Assembly: GCA_965146665.1 (NCBI GenBank)
Contig: CBCTHE010000011.1
Coordinates: forward strand, 62,001 to 126,000
From: Ructibacterium sp965146665
GTDB lineage: Bacteria > Bacillota > Clostridia > Monoglobales > Monoglobaceae
Direction: 5' to 3'
Length of the DNA: 64,000 bases
A program made the translations under genes and the position numbers. Under the pieces are notes generated by a model. The model saw nothing but the letters and a program-made list of their open reading frames with translations, was not told where the DNA came from and did not search any database. Every line of letters starts with the position of its first letter. The stretch's first letter is position 1. Below, piece after piece: positions 18,033 through 26,517 of the stretch.

Positions 18033-20153
18033 TTACGCTTTCTCTGTCCGTTCCCCTTCACCCCGCCGGCGGTACCACCCGCAGAACGCAGCCAGAGGCA
18101 TGGGCCTGCCGTAAAGATAGCCCTGGTATCTGGTGCAGCCCAGCTCTGCCAGCCGGTCCCGCTCCGCTTCCGTCTCAACCCGTTCCGCGATCACCTGAAT
18201 GCCGAGCCGCTGGGAAAGCTGTACGATTCCGCCGATGATCTCACGCACCCGGCTGTTTCCCACCACCTGCTCCGTCAGAGAGCCGTCCAGTTTCACCTCG
18301 TCAAACAGCGTTTCCTGCAGCTGCAGGACCGAGCCGTGTCCCATGCCAAAGTCGTCCATGCTGACCCGAATTCCCATTTCCTTGATCTCCTGAATCCGCG
18401 CTTCGACCCGCGGGCTCAGATGCAGGGCAATCTGTTCCGTGAACTCCAGCACCAGCTTTTCGCCGGGCACCCCGCACTCCCCCAGTATCTGTTTGAGCGC
18501 TGGGACAAAGTTCCCGCTCTCCAGCTGGAGCGGCAGAATGTTTACCGCCACAGATAGATCGGTTCCCAGCTGTGCTTCCATCTCCCGCAGCCCACGGCAG
18601 GCCCGCCGGAGCACATAGTCGCCCAGCTCGTTCAAAAATCCAGCCTGTTCCGCCAGGGCGATCATGAGCGGCGGAAAGATAAACTCCCTGTTCAAATAGT
18701 TCCAGCGCAAAAGCGCCTCCGTCTCACAGCAGGTTCCGTCCGCCTCCACCTGGGGCTGGAAATACAGCTCCAGCTCCTCCTCCTGCATGGCGTGGTACAA
18801 ATCCCCCGATAGAATTTTTGCGGTCCGCCGGTCCGCGGCGCTGTTCCAGACCAGATTCTGGGTCCAGATGATCTGCTCCCGGCTTCGCATATTCTCCTCC
18901 AGACTTCGGATATTCTCCAGAAAGCGCATATTCTCCTTTTTTTCACCCCATCGAATGAAGGGGATATAGATCAGCGTCCCCACCCCCAGATTAACCGCCT
19001 GGAGCACAACGCCGGCCCAGGAGCCCGTCGCCGTATAGCCGCTGAAAAATATGGGCACCGTCCATTCCACGCTGTGGGTGACCAGCGGCACCAGCCCAAG
19101 CGCCATGGCCGCGCTGCTGATCAGCGTTAAAACCAGCGGTGTGAGGATGAATGGGACGATGATATAGGGATTCAATATAATGGGAAATCCAAAGACCAAA
19201 AATTCACTGATATTGAACAGCGCAGGAAACGCGCCGAACTTGGCCAGCCTCCGGTTTCTCTTCTGTCTGGCCGCAAGCAGGAGGGCCAGAACAAAACAGC
19301 AGGCCGCGCCGCAGCCGCCGAGAAACACAAAGGTGTCCAAAAATGTCTTGCTGAAAATCTGCGCGGGCGCAATGCCCATGGAAACCAGCGTCTGATTGTC
19401 CGTAACGCCCTGCTCAAAGAAATTCCGCGAAACCATTTCCAGGCTGTTGGTGCCATGTACACCAACGAACCAGAGCGCGTGGGAAAGGAGCACATACAAA
19501 AGCGCGGACGGCAGATTGTTTCCCAGCCTTTCAAACAGCCCGGAAAAGGCCACGCCGCCGAAGTTCAGCACCTGATCCGCCCCGCCCAGGTTCAGCAAAA
19601 GATTCCCCAGCACGGCAAAGGCGGAAACAATCAGGATCGCGGGTGCCATGGCCCGGATCATCAGGTTGAACAGCGGATCTGTCCCCGAGGTATGCAGATA
19701 CCGTATTTTTGCGATCCAGCACATGCTGGTCCGAAAGAGCCAGCATGAGACAAGGGTGATGCACAGAGCGGTGAAGCACCACTCTGGACCAAAGACGCTG
19801 GCGCTCTGGGACGGATAGACAAAGGCGATAAAACCGGACAGGGAAACCAGCGGATAGAATACCGCCGTCTCGCCGCCTGTGCACTCCCGGCCATAGGCAT
19901 AGCTCACGGTCAGCACCATGATAAAGGCCAGATAACCGAAGGTCGCCTGGTACAGGCCACGGATCAGCAAAAGGAGCCGTCCGCCGGCAAAGGACGCCAG
20001 CCACGCCTGATAGGCCGGCACGGGAAAATTGGCAAACACAAGGGAAAATGAGCCCAGCAGGAGCAATGGGATCATGGAAAAAAGGCCCTCACGAATGGCC
20101 AGAAATGCGATACTTCCCCTTTTTTTGCCGGCCAACGATCTGAGGCTTTCCAT
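18033..20153 (-). CDS. PTS EIIC membrane domain fused to a c-di-GMP phosphodiesterase (EAL) domain
   Basis: 706 residues from ATG 20153 (MESLRSLAGKKRGSIAFLAI). Residues ~1-430 are a ten-segment EIIC-like membrane domain of the cellobiose/lactose type (HALWFVGVHGTNSLE, NISEFLVFGFPIILNP). A short coiled stretch (~432-460) leads to an EAL domain (~465-690) with EALLRW (~478), EFTEQIALHLS, MDDFGMGHGS (~597), EVKLDGSL, VIAERVETEAE and YQGYLYGRPM. The EAL and DDFG acidic residues are present; MDDFGMGHGS and AERVE depart slightly from the usual TGYSS and AEGVE. No EIIA or EIIB lies nearby. I infer a sugar or cell-surface ligand sensor that controls c-di-GMP breakdown rather than a true transporter. 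Confidence 0.88.
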   Translation of the reverse strand: MESLRSLAGKKRGSIAFLAIREGLFSMIPLLLLGSFSLVFANFPVPAYQAWLASFAGGRLLLLIRGLYQATFGYLAFIMVLTVSYAYGRECTGGETAVFYPLVSLSGFIAFVYPSQSASVFGPEWCFTALCITLVSCWLFRTSMCWIAKIRYLHTSGTDPLFNLMIRAMAPAILIVSAFAVLGNLLLNLGGADQVLNFGGVAFSGLFERLGNNLPSALLYVLLSHALWFVGVHGTNSLEMVSRNFFEQGVTDNQTLVSMGIAPAQIFSKTFLDTFVFLGGCGAACCFVLALLLAARQKRNRRLAKFGAFPALFNISEFLVFGFPIILNPYIIVPFILTPLVLTLISSAAMALGLVPLVTHSVEWTVPIFFSGYTATGSWAGVVLQAVNLGVGTLIYIPFIRWGEKKENMRFLENIRSLEENMRSREQIIWTQNLVWNSAADRRTAKILSGDLYHAMQEEELELYFQPQVEADGTCCETEALLRWNYLNREFIFPPLMIALAEQAGFLNELGDYVLRRACRGLREMEAQLGTDLSVAVNILPLQLESGNFVPALKQILGECGVPGEKLVLEFTEQIALHLSPRVEARIQEIKEMGIRVSMDDFGMGHGSVLQLQETLFDEVKLDGSLTEQVVGNSRVREIIGGIVQLSQRLGIQVIAERVETEAERDRLAELGCTRYQGYLYGRPMPLAAFCGWYRRRGEGERTEKA

Positions 20154-20189
20154 ACGCAGCGTCCCCTTCCCTCTTTCAGCACTTTGTCT

Positions 20190-20218
20190 ATTATATTGGA
20201 AATACTGCGATCTGTCAA
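20190..20218 (-). promoter_or_regulatory. Consensus sigma-A promoter of the EIIC-EAL gene
   Basis: Perfect TTGACA (20213-20218), 17 bp, TATAAT (20190-20195) on the minus strand. Confidence 0.9.
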
Positions 20219-20233
20219 GCGGAATCAGGGACA

Positions 20234-20260
20234 GAAAAACCCCTGCCAGAAGGCAGGGGT
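20234..20260 (-). terminator. Intrinsic terminator of the GH88 gene
   Basis: CCCCTGCC, loop TTCT, GGCAGGGG, TTTTTC on the minus strand. Confidence 0.88.
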
Positions 20261-20278
20261 AAGCGTTCACAGCCTTGG

Positions 20279-21394
20279 CTACCAGTACATCTTCCAGTCC
20301 GGCTTTTGGAAACGCATCAGTGCCTCCATGAAGAAATAATCGCCCCAGATGTTGCACTCCGGCTGGTCGCCGTTTGGCCGGGAGTACATTCCGTCTGTGA
20401 GAATCCCGTTGGATTCCGGGATCCGTTCGGTCAGATAGGAATCAATCAGGGATTCCATCATGCACTCCGCCTGTTTCATAAAATCGGGATTGTCCTCATG
20501 CTTCTGCATCTCCAGGATTCCGCACAGGGCAATGGCCGCGGCCGAGCTGTCACGGGGCTGGTCGTCGCCGTCCGTAAAAATCATATCCCAGAAGGGGACA
20601 TGGTCGCTGGGCAGCTTGCTCAGAAACACCTCGGTCACGCCCCGGTACAGGGGCAGCAAGGCCGGGTCCTTGGTATAGCAGTAACTCAGGGCAAGGCCGT
20701 ATACGCCCCAGGCCTGCCCCCGCGCCCAGATGGAGTCATCCGCATAGCCCTGATGAGTCACGCCGCGGTCGGGCGCGCCGGTCTTGGGATCAAAATAATA
20801 GGTATGGAAGGTGGTGAAATCCACCCGGATGACGTTGCTGACAGACGCCTTCAGGTGGCTCAGGGCATGCGTCCGGTACTTCGGGTCGCCGGTGGCCTCT
20901 GTCGCCCAGAACAGCAGCGGGATGTTCAGCATACAGTCGATGATCAGCCGGTAATTGTCCGGGTTGTCATCCATGGGTCCCCAGGCCTGCAAAAATCCGC
21001 CCACCGGCCGAAACCGCTTGAGCAGGGTATCCGCAGCCGAAACCGCCGCGTCCTTTGCGTCCTCATCCCGGTACAGCTTCCAGGGCGCCACACAGGACAG
21101 GGTATACAGAAAACCCAGGTCATGATGCGCCACCGCGCACTGGTCGTCGATCCGCTTTTTGAAGATCTGCACCTGACGCTCTGCCGCCGTCTTGTATTTT
21201 TCGTCCCCGGTCAGCTCATAGGCCAGATTGAGCATACCCGGCCAGAAGCCCTCGGTCCAGCTCTTGCCGCTTCCCTTGGGGTACACATAATTTTTGCTCT
21301 GCTCCGCCGGATAGGAATCCGCAAATTCCTCCAGCATGCGGTCGATCTGTTTCAGACAGTACGACTGGGCTTTTTCCAACTTCTGCTTCTCCAT
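20279..21394 (-). CDS. GH88 unsaturated glucuronyl hydrolase
   Basis: 371 residues from ATG 21394, chosen over 21412 because AAAGGAG lies 7 bp before it. An (alpha/alpha)6-barrel enzyme of usual GH88 length with no signal peptide, so cytosolic. AHHDLGF carries Asp92 and NYRLIIDCMLN carries Asp153. Their spacing equals that of the two catalytic aspartates (88 and 149) of the Bacillus sp. GL1 enzyme. GYADDSIWARGQAWG forms the conserved aromatic cleft. Such enzymes remove delta-4,5-unsaturated uronic acid from disaccharides made by polysaccharide lyases. It is divergent from the AraC gene, which is its likely regulator. No lyase is in the window. Confidence 0.9.
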   Translation of the reverse strand: MEKQKLEKAQSYCLKQIDRMLEEFADSYPAEQSKNYVYPKGSGKSWTEGFWPGMLNLAYELTGDEKYKTAAERQVQIFKKRIDDQCAVAHHDLGFLYTLSCVAPWKLYRDEDAKDAAVSAADTLLKRFRPVGGFLQAWGPMDDNPDNYRLIIDCMLNIPLLFWATEATGDPKYRTHALSHLKASVSNVIRVDFTTFHTYYFDPKTGAPDRGVTHQGYADDSIWARGQAWGVYGLALSYCYTKDPALLPLYRGVTEVFLSKLPSDHVPFWDMIFTDGDDQPRDSSAAAIALCGILEMQKHEDNPDFMKQAECMMESLIDSYLTERIPESNGILTDGMYSRPNGDQPECNIWGDYFFMEALMRFQKPDWKMYW

Positions 21395-21432
21395 ACTTCT
21401 GCTCCTTTGCAATGTATTTGTCTCTGGTTCTC

Positions 21433-21461
21433 AGCATACCATACATTCCCAGAATTGTCCA
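21433..21461 (-). promoter_or_regulatory. Promoter of the GH88 gene
   Basis: Minus strand TGGACA (21456-21461), 17 bp, TATGCT (21433-21438). The weak -10 suits an activated promoter. Confidence 0.6.
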
Positions 21462-21494
21462 GATGAAATGCCCTGCTGAGACAAAATTTTTTAC

Positions 21495-21523
21495 TTGTAT
21501 TCTCGCTCCTGCTGTGCTATAGT
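21495..21523 (+). promoter_or_regulatory. Promoter of the AraC regulator gene
   Basis: TTGTAT (21495-21500), 17 bp, TATAGT (21518-21523), back to back with the GH88 promoter. Confidence 0.6.
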
Positions 21524-21596
21524 AAAGGCAAAATGACAGGGGCCGCCGCCTTATCCGGGATGCGGCGCGCCCTGGCGTTCACGGAGGGACGGCCCA

Positions 21597-22460
21597 ATGA
21601 ACATCTACAGGTCTGACGACTTCTTCAGGGACAGCGACATGGTTTATATCTCCCCGGTCAACCAGAGCACAGCCATGGAAGAGCCGCATATGCACGAGTT
21701 TTTGGAACTCGTCTACATATACGGCGGCGCGGGATGCCACAGCATTGACGGACAGGTCTTTCAGGTGACAAAGGGTGACCTGATCTTTATCAATCTTGGC
21801 CAGACCCACGCCATTCTCTCCGGGGGCATGCAGTGTATCAACTGCCTGCTCAGGCCGGAATTTCTCAGTGAGACACTGGTCAATCCCCGGGACAGCGAGG
21901 TACTGTTCTCTCTCGCCCTATTTGACGGCTTTGACAGGGAATTTGACCACTCCCGCTGTGTCGTCCGGTTTCAAGGGGAGGATTTGCTGGAGCTGCACAG
22001 CCTGTTTGGCTATATGGTCCGGGAGGCCGCGGCGCGGCAGAAGGGCTATCAGTTTGTGCTTTCCGGCTATATGCGGGTGGTCCTGTCTAAAATGGTCCGC
22101 GCCCTGGATCAGGACAGCCGCGCTGTCACAGCCGGCCGGCTGAACATGGAAATTATACAGTATGTGAATGAGCACTGCTTCGGCCAGTTCTCCCTGAGCC
22201 AGCTGGCGGAAAAATACTTTTACAACCCCAACTATCTGAGCACCAAATTCCGGGAGGTCAGCGGGAAAAGCCTTTCCTCCTATATCCGGGAGCGGCGGAT
22301 GGATGAGGCCGTCCGGCTCCTGACAGAGACCAGTCTGTCTGTGGAGGCGGTCTCCAATGCCGTCGGATATCTGGAAAAGGGCCATTTTTACGCGGCCTTT
22401 AAGAGGCATACCGGCATGACACCCAACCAGTACCGGAACGCCAAACGAAATCAAATCTGA
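21597..22460 (+). CDS. AraC family regulator with cupin sensor domain
   Basis: 287 residues, ATG behind CGGAGGGAC. Residues ~20-100 are a cupin-like sugar-sensing fold (EEPHMHEFLELVYIYGG, DGQVFQVTKGDLIFINLGQTH split here after 20). Residues ~185-285 are two AraC helix-turn-helix units (FSLSQLAEKYFYNPNYLSTKF, then SLSVEAVSNAVGYLEKGHFYAAFKRHTGMTPNQYR, written in parts). It lies between the divergent GH88 gene and the ADP-ribosylglycohydrolase-like gene and probably activates both in response to a uronate or other sugar; that is inference from position. Confidence 0.88.
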   Translation: MNIYRSDDFFRDSDMVYISPVNQSTAMEEPHMHEFLELVYIYGGAGCHSIDGQVFQVTKGDLIFINLGQTHAILSGGMQCINCLLRPEFLSETLVNPRDSEVLFSLALFDGFDREFDHSRCVVRFQGEDLLELHSLFGYMVREAAARQKGYQFVLSGYMRVVLSKMVRALDQDSRAVTAGRLNMEIIQYVNEHCFGQFSLSQLAEKYFYNPNYLSTKFREVSGKSLSSYIRERRMDEAVRLLTETSLSVEAVSNAVGYLEKGHFYAAFKRHTGMTPNQYRNAKRNQI

Positions 22461-22491
22461 GAATTGGATACCCAAACCTGAACTTTTTAGA

Positions 22492-22520
22492 TTGTTTCCC
22501 CCTTTTCCCCTTGCTATAAT
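22492..22520 (+). promoter_or_regulatory. Promoter of the ADP-ribosylglycohydrolase-like gene
   Basis: TTGTTT (22492-22497), 17 bp, TATAAT (22515-22520). Confidence 0.7.
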
Positions 22521-22544
22521 AAGGCCAGAAAAGGGGGTTTTATC

Positions 22545-24086
22545 ATGCAAATCAAGTTTGAAACACTCAAGGACAAAATACTTGGCTGCTGGACCGGGAA
22601 AAACATCGGCGGGGTACTGGGCGCGCCCTTTGAGGGCAAGCGCGGCACCTTTGACACGGATTTCTACGTCCAGGAAAATTTGGAGGGCAATCCGCCGCCC
22701 AACGACGACCTGGACCTCCAGCTGGTCTGGCTGGCGGCCGCTGAAAAATACGGCCAGCAGCTGAACGCGGAACTTTTAGGGGAATACTGGCTGACCTTTA
22801 TTATGCCCGACTGGAACGAATACGGCCGCGGCAAGGCCAATCTGCGCGCCGGGCTTCAGCCTCCCCTGAGCGGTCACGCGGACAACGCCTACCGCAACAG
22901 CTGCGGCTGTTTTATCCGGAGCGAGGTGTGGGCCTGCCTGTGTCCCGGCAATCCCGCCCTGGCGGTAAAATTCGCCTATGAGGACGCCGTCATTGACCAC
23001 AGCGGCGACGGCATGTACGGAGAGTTGTTCTGCGCCGCGGTGGAGAGCGCCGCCTTTGTGGAATCTGACCGGGACCGGCTGGTGGAAATCGGTTTGTCCT
23101 ATATTCCGGAGGACTGTCTGGTGGCCAGGGCGGTTCGGCTGGCGCAGGAATGCCGGGAGAGCGGTCTTGACTGGAAGGCGGCGCGCGTCCGCATGATGCG
23201 GGAGGTCCCCGGCACCTTTGGCCTTCAGGGCAAACTGCCGGCAGAGATGGAGGATTTCCCCACCACACCGTCCGGAAACGACTGTCCCAACAACCTTGGA
23301 CTGATGATGATCGCCTGGCTGTACGGGGATAACGATTTCGGCAAGAGCCTTTGCATTGCAGTGAACTGCGGCGAGGACACAGACTGCACCGCCGGAACGC
23401 TGGGTGCTATATTCGGCATTATCCATGGGGAAAGCCGTCTGCCCGAACAGTGGACCAAGCCCATTGGCGGCATCATCAACACGCTGTGCATTGAGCGTTC
23501 CAAAGCCGCTCTGCTGGGTGGAATTCCGCAGACTGTTGAAGCGCTTTCCGACCGTATCCTCCGTACCATCCCGCGATTTCTGGACCGGGATACCTGTGAC
23601 GTGCTTGCCCCGGGCGGCTATACAGTCAGCGTACAGGGAGACCTGTTCTGTCACGACCGGGAGCTGCAGTTCCTGCCCGGGCTTGGCTGGACCGCGGAAC
23701 CCCGCTCTCCCATCTCCCATGAGCGGTTCGGTCCCATGACCATCCGCAGGGATTATCACATGTTCACCCTGTATCTGGACCATCCGGACGGCGTGTATCT
23801 CAAGGCCGGCGAGCCGCTACGCCTGCATCTGTCCGCCGAATCCACCCCGTTTAGCCAACAGCAGTGGATGAACGTCCGAATCCATGCGCCGGCGGCCATC
23901 GAGGTCCGGCCCGGACGTTCGCTGAGCCTGCCTCTGCAGAACACGCACAGCACCCCGGCGGAGATCCCGCTGGAGCTGACCGCGGCATGTCCGGACTTTG
24001 GCCATGCGGATATTCTGATTGAGGCAGCGCTGGAGGGGCGCCACACCTGGGGCGCGGTCAGGACACGTCTGTACGTCAAGGCCTGA
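22545..24086 (+). CDS. ADP-ribosylglycohydrolase family protein with C-terminal beta domain
   Basis: 513 residues. Residues 1-~330 match the all-helical ARH fold, with both metal-binding clusters present: PNDDLDLQL (Asp54, Asp55, Asp57) and CGEDTDCTAGTLGAIFG (~275-291). In true ARH enzymes these bind two Mg ions and cut ADP-ribose from proteins or dinitrogenase reductase. The C-terminal ~180 residues (LPGLGWTAEPRSPISHERFG onward) are a beta-rich extension without motifs I know. Neighbours are a uronyl hydrolase and an AraC regulator, so the substrate here may be an N- or O-glycoside of a nutrient rather than a modified protein. Confidence 0.82.
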   Translation: MQIKFETLKDKILGCWTGKNIGGVLGAPFEGKRGTFDTDFYVQENLEGNPPPNDDLDLQLVWLAAAEKYGQQLNAELLGEYWLTFIMPDWNEYGRGKANLRAGLQPPLSGHADNAYRNSCGCFIRSEVWACLCPGNPALAVKFAYEDAVIDHSGDGMYGELFCAAVESAAFVESDRDRLVEIGLSYIPEDCLVARAVRLAQECRESGLDWKAARVRMMREVPGTFGLQGKLPAEMEDFPTTPSGNDCPNNLGLMMIAWLYGDNDFGKSLCIAVNCGEDTDCTAGTLGAIFGIIHGESRLPEQWTKPIGGIINTLCIERSKAALLGGIPQTVEALSDRILRTIPRFLDRDTCDVLAPGGYTVSVQGDLFCHDRELQFLPGLGWTAEPRSPISHERFGPMTIRRDYHMFTLYLDHPDGVYLKAGEPLRLHLSAESTPFSQQQWMNVRIHAPAAIEVRPGRSLSLPLQNTHSTPAEIPLELTAACPDFGHADILIEAALEGRHTWGAVRTRLYVKA

Positions 24087-24115
24087 CGGGTATCGCTTTT
24101 CTCCTGTTCCGCCGC

Positions 24116-24149
24116 AAAAACCCGGCTGGGAATTCCTCCCAGCCGGGTT
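24116..24149. terminator. Bidirectional terminator
   Basis: AACCCGGCTGGGA/TCCCAGCCGGGTT, A run on the left and T-rich on the right, between convergent genes. Confidence 0.88.
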
Positions 24150-24173
24150 ATCTTTTATCCTGTCCACTGGGGC

Positions 24174-24857
24174 TTACACAGCACCCGTGTCTACGATCAA
24201 TCCCTCGCAGAAAAAGTCATAGACCGGCTTGAGCAGGGCGAATCCCTCCGCCAGGGTCCGCCAGAGATCCTCTGAAAACAGCAGGTCAAAATCCTCGCTG
24301 TTGTGCATAAAGGCAATGCACTTCCGGTTCAGCCACTGCTGTTTTTCCTCCGGCTCGCCGGGATAGTGACTGCGCTTGTAGAGCTCTCCCTCCATGCCGA
24401 AAATATCCTGTCCGGCATAGGCCCGCCGAGCCATCTGGAAAGACTTGTCCCCGCGCAGAATAATCTCCCGCAGGGCCTGCATATTCGCGGCCGGGATGTC
24501 ATAGTACCCGCAGCCATACCGGAACCCCCGGGGCGAAAATTCAACGACAAACCCCGGCGGACAGCGGTACTCCTTTTTGTCCCGCATAAAGACGCACCAC
24601 ATCACGTCACGGTAAATGGATTTATCCCTGGAAAAGCGCGTATCCCGATAGATCCTTGAAATGCACTTCCCCACCTTGGCCAGGGTGACCAGCTGCGGAT
24701 CTATGGCCTGCATGGCCGGCGCAAGCTGTTCCGTCAGCTCTGTCATGGGCTCCAGCACATACCGCTGGTACTGCTCTCTGTGCGTCTGAAACCACGCCCG
24801 GCTGTCCTGCATCCGGTTGTCGAACAAAAAGTCCAGCGTCTTCTCTGAAATTGGCAT
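24174..24857 (-). CDS. DUF2461 domain-containing protein
   Basis: 227 residues from ATG 24857 (MPISEKTLDFLFDN), with GGGGGCGG upstream. The whole length fits DUF2461: LDFLFDNRMQDSRAWFQTHR, a central SRIYRDTRFSRDKSIYR segment, and GYYDIPAANMQALREIIL. Function of this family is not established to my knowledge. It is divergent from aroF, and their promoters lie 8 bp apart. Confidence 0.88.
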   Translation of the reverse strand: MPISEKTLDFLFDNRMQDSRAWFQTHREQYQRYVLEPMTELTEQLAPAMQAIDPQLVTLAKVGKCISRIYRDTRFSRDKSIYRDVMWCVFMRDKKEYRCPPGFVVEFSPRGFRYGCGYYDIPAANMQALREIILRGDKSFQMARRAYAGQDIFGMEGELYKRSHYPGEPEEKQQWLNRKCIAFMHNSEDFDLLFSEDLWRTLAEGFALLKPVYDFFCEGLIVDTGAV

Positions 24858-24892
24858 AGCACCGCCCCCATATCTTTTGTAAGTCTGCATCA

Positions 24893-24921
24893 ACCATATC
24901 ACAGTTTGCGGTGTTTTTCAA
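24893..24921 (-). promoter_or_regulatory. Promoter of the DUF2461 gene
   Basis: Minus strand TTGAAA (24916-24921), 17 bp, TATGGT (24893-24898). Confidence 0.65.
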
Positions 24922-24928
24922 GTACATA

Positions 24929-24957
24929 TTGACTGATCCGAAAAAAATTGCTACAAT
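24929..24957 (+). promoter_or_regulatory. Promoter of the DAHP synthase gene
   Basis: TTGACT (24929-24934), 17 bp, TACAAT (24952-24957). The two -35 boxes are back to back with 7 bp between, so the promoters compete for polymerase. Confidence 0.75.
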
Positions 24958-24988
24958 GGTGTCAGCAAAGAATCGGAGGTAACCATAT

Positions 24989-26020
24989 ATGGGATTTCAA
25001 TATAAAAAGCAAATGCCGTCGGCCCAGCATCTCAAAGAGCTGATTCCGGTCACGCCCGCCATGGCAAAACGGCGGCGGGCACGAATGGACGCGCTGGAGC
25101 GTATCCTCTCCGGCGGGGACAGCCGGCTGCTGTTGATCATCGGCCCCTGTTCCGCAGACAGCGAGGAAGCTGTTCTGGACTACATCACCAAGCTCGCCGC
25201 CATTCAGGAAGCGGTCAGCGACCGGATCTTTATCGTTCCGCGGGTCTATACCAACAAGCCGCGCACCACCGGAGAGGGCTATAAGGGCATGATGCACCAG
25301 CCCGACCCCGCCGAGGCCCCGGACGCATTCGCAGGCATCAAGGCCATTCGCCGGATGCATCTGCGGGTGCTGGCGGAGACCGATTTTGTAGCCGCGGATG
25401 AAATGCTCTACCCTGACAACCATCCCTATCTGGACGACATTCTGGGCTATGTCGCGGTGGGGGCCCGCTCTGTGGAAAACCAGCATCACCGGCTGGTGGC
25501 AAGCGGCGTGGATCTTCCTGTGGGGATGAAAAATGGAACGGGCGGCGACATCTCCGTCATGTTCAACGCCATACAGGCGGCCCAGCACGGCCACGATTTC
25601 ATCTATCAAACCTATGAGGTGAGCACCGGGGGGAATCCCTATGCCCATGCCATTCTGCGCGGCGGGGTGGACGAGCGCGGGCGGAACATCCCCAACTACC
25701 ACTATGAGGACCTGCTCCGGATTGCGGACGCATACGACAAAAAAGGCTTTGCGAATCCCGCGGTCATTGTTGACACCAACCACAACAACTCCGCCAAGCA
25801 ATACCGCCAGCAGCCGCGGATCGCTTCGGAGGTTATGCACAGCATGGCATATGAGCCCCTTCTGAAACGGATCATCAAGGGCTTTATGATTGAGAGCTAT
25901 CTGGAGCCGGGCGCCCAGAAGATTGAGGAAAACCGGATCTACGGCAAATCCATCACCGACCCCTGTCTGGGCTGGGCGGAGACCGAGCTCATGATCTATG
26001 ACATGGCGGAAAAGCTGTAG
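24989..26020 (+). CDS. aroF: 3-deoxy-7-phosphoheptulonate synthase (class I alpha)
   Basis: 343 residues behind TCGGAGGTAACC. It joins phosphoenolpyruvate and erythrose 4-phosphate, the first step of the shikimate route. IIGPCSADSEEAVLDYITKL (metal cysteine in GPCS), the PRVYTNKPRTTGEGYKG segment, GARSVENQHHR, GVDLPVGMKNGTGG, VDTNHNNSAKQ and GFMIESYLEPGAQ are all typical. It has no N-terminal chorismate mutase fusion. It is single in its transcription unit. No leader peptide or T-box is visible in the short leader. Confidence 0.96.
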   Translation: MGFQYKKQMPSAQHLKELIPVTPAMAKRRRARMDALERILSGGDSRLLLIIGPCSADSEEAVLDYITKLAAIQEAVSDRIFIVPRVYTNKPRTTGEGYKGMMHQPDPAEAPDAFAGIKAIRRMHLRVLAETDFVAADEMLYPDNHPYLDDILGYVAVGARSVENQHHRLVASGVDLPVGMKNGTGGDISVMFNAIQAAQHGHDFIYQTYEVSTGGNPYAHAILRGGVDERGRNIPNYHYEDLLRIADAYDKKGFANPAVIVDTNHNNSAKQYRQQPRIASEVMHSMAYEPLLKRIIKGFMIESYLEPGAQKIEENRIYGKSITDPCLGWAETELMIYDMAEKL

Positions 26021-26115
26021 CACTGCCTGTTCATCCCATCGGTTCCGGCGGACTGCCGCCAAGGTCCCGCCTGAAGCTGTATCGCGGCAGATTATTACCA
26101 TAACTTTAAAACGAA

Positions 26116-26150
26116 AAACAGCGTCTGACCCCAGCGGGCAGACGCTGTTT
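26116..26150 (+). terminator. Intrinsic terminator of aroF
   Basis: AAACAGCGTCTG/CAGACGCTGTTT with a loop of 11, then CTATT. Confidence 0.85.
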
Positions 26151-26229
26151 CTATTGAAGCGATTCCCTCATCCGCGACTAGCCATAAGAGGGCCGAAACC
26201 ATGCGGTTTCACTCTCCCATGTCTACACA

Positions 26230-26322
26230 TCAACGGAAATTCCATTTACACCATGCCATGCAGACAATCACAAACAAAACCGCAAGCCCAATGTAGCCGA
26301 GAATCATTTTTCCACGTTTCAT
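26230..26322 (-). CDS. 30-residue single-span membrane peptide
   Basis: Small gene on the minus strand: ATG at 26322, TGA at 26230. AAAGGAGC sits 8 bp before the ATG and a TTGACT-17-TATACT promoter lies ~110 bp upstream, which together make it credible. The peptide starts MKRGKMILGY, continues as one hydrophobic span (IGLAVLFVIVCMAW) with two cysteines, and ends CKWNFR. It is divergent from a ribbon-helix-helix gene. I recognise no family. It could be a small membrane regulator or a type I/II-like toxin; nothing in the sequence decides. Confidence 0.55.
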   Translation of the reverse strand: MKRGKMILGYIGLAVLFVIVCMAWCKWNFR

Positions 26323-26430
26323 CCTTCTTGCTCCTTTCCAAGATTGATCCAGCCCTTGATTGGAATGCTCTCCAAATGATACCGGTAATACGGATTGCTG
26401 TACTGGTATTATGAACCGTTGTTTTACAAC

Positions 26431-26459
26431 AGTATACGCTACATTACAGTATAAGTCAA
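26431..26459 (-). promoter_or_regulatory. Promoter of the small membrane peptide, with repeated operator-like boxes
   Basis: Minus strand TTGACT (26454-26459), 17 bp, TATACT (26431-26436). Two copies of ACAGTATA (26428-26435 and 26446-26453, plus strand) lie inside it, and GTACTGGTAT and TATACCGTAT flank it. These could be sites for the divergent ribbon-helix-helix protein. Confidence 0.6.
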
Positions 26460-26517
26460 TATTTTATACCGTATTTTGTTATAATATAAGCATCACTATT
26501 TCACAGGAGGGCAGATC

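Noticed and set aside
24958..24988. Possible T-box or attenuator before aroF
   Set aside because: The leader is only ~25 nt long, too short for either.
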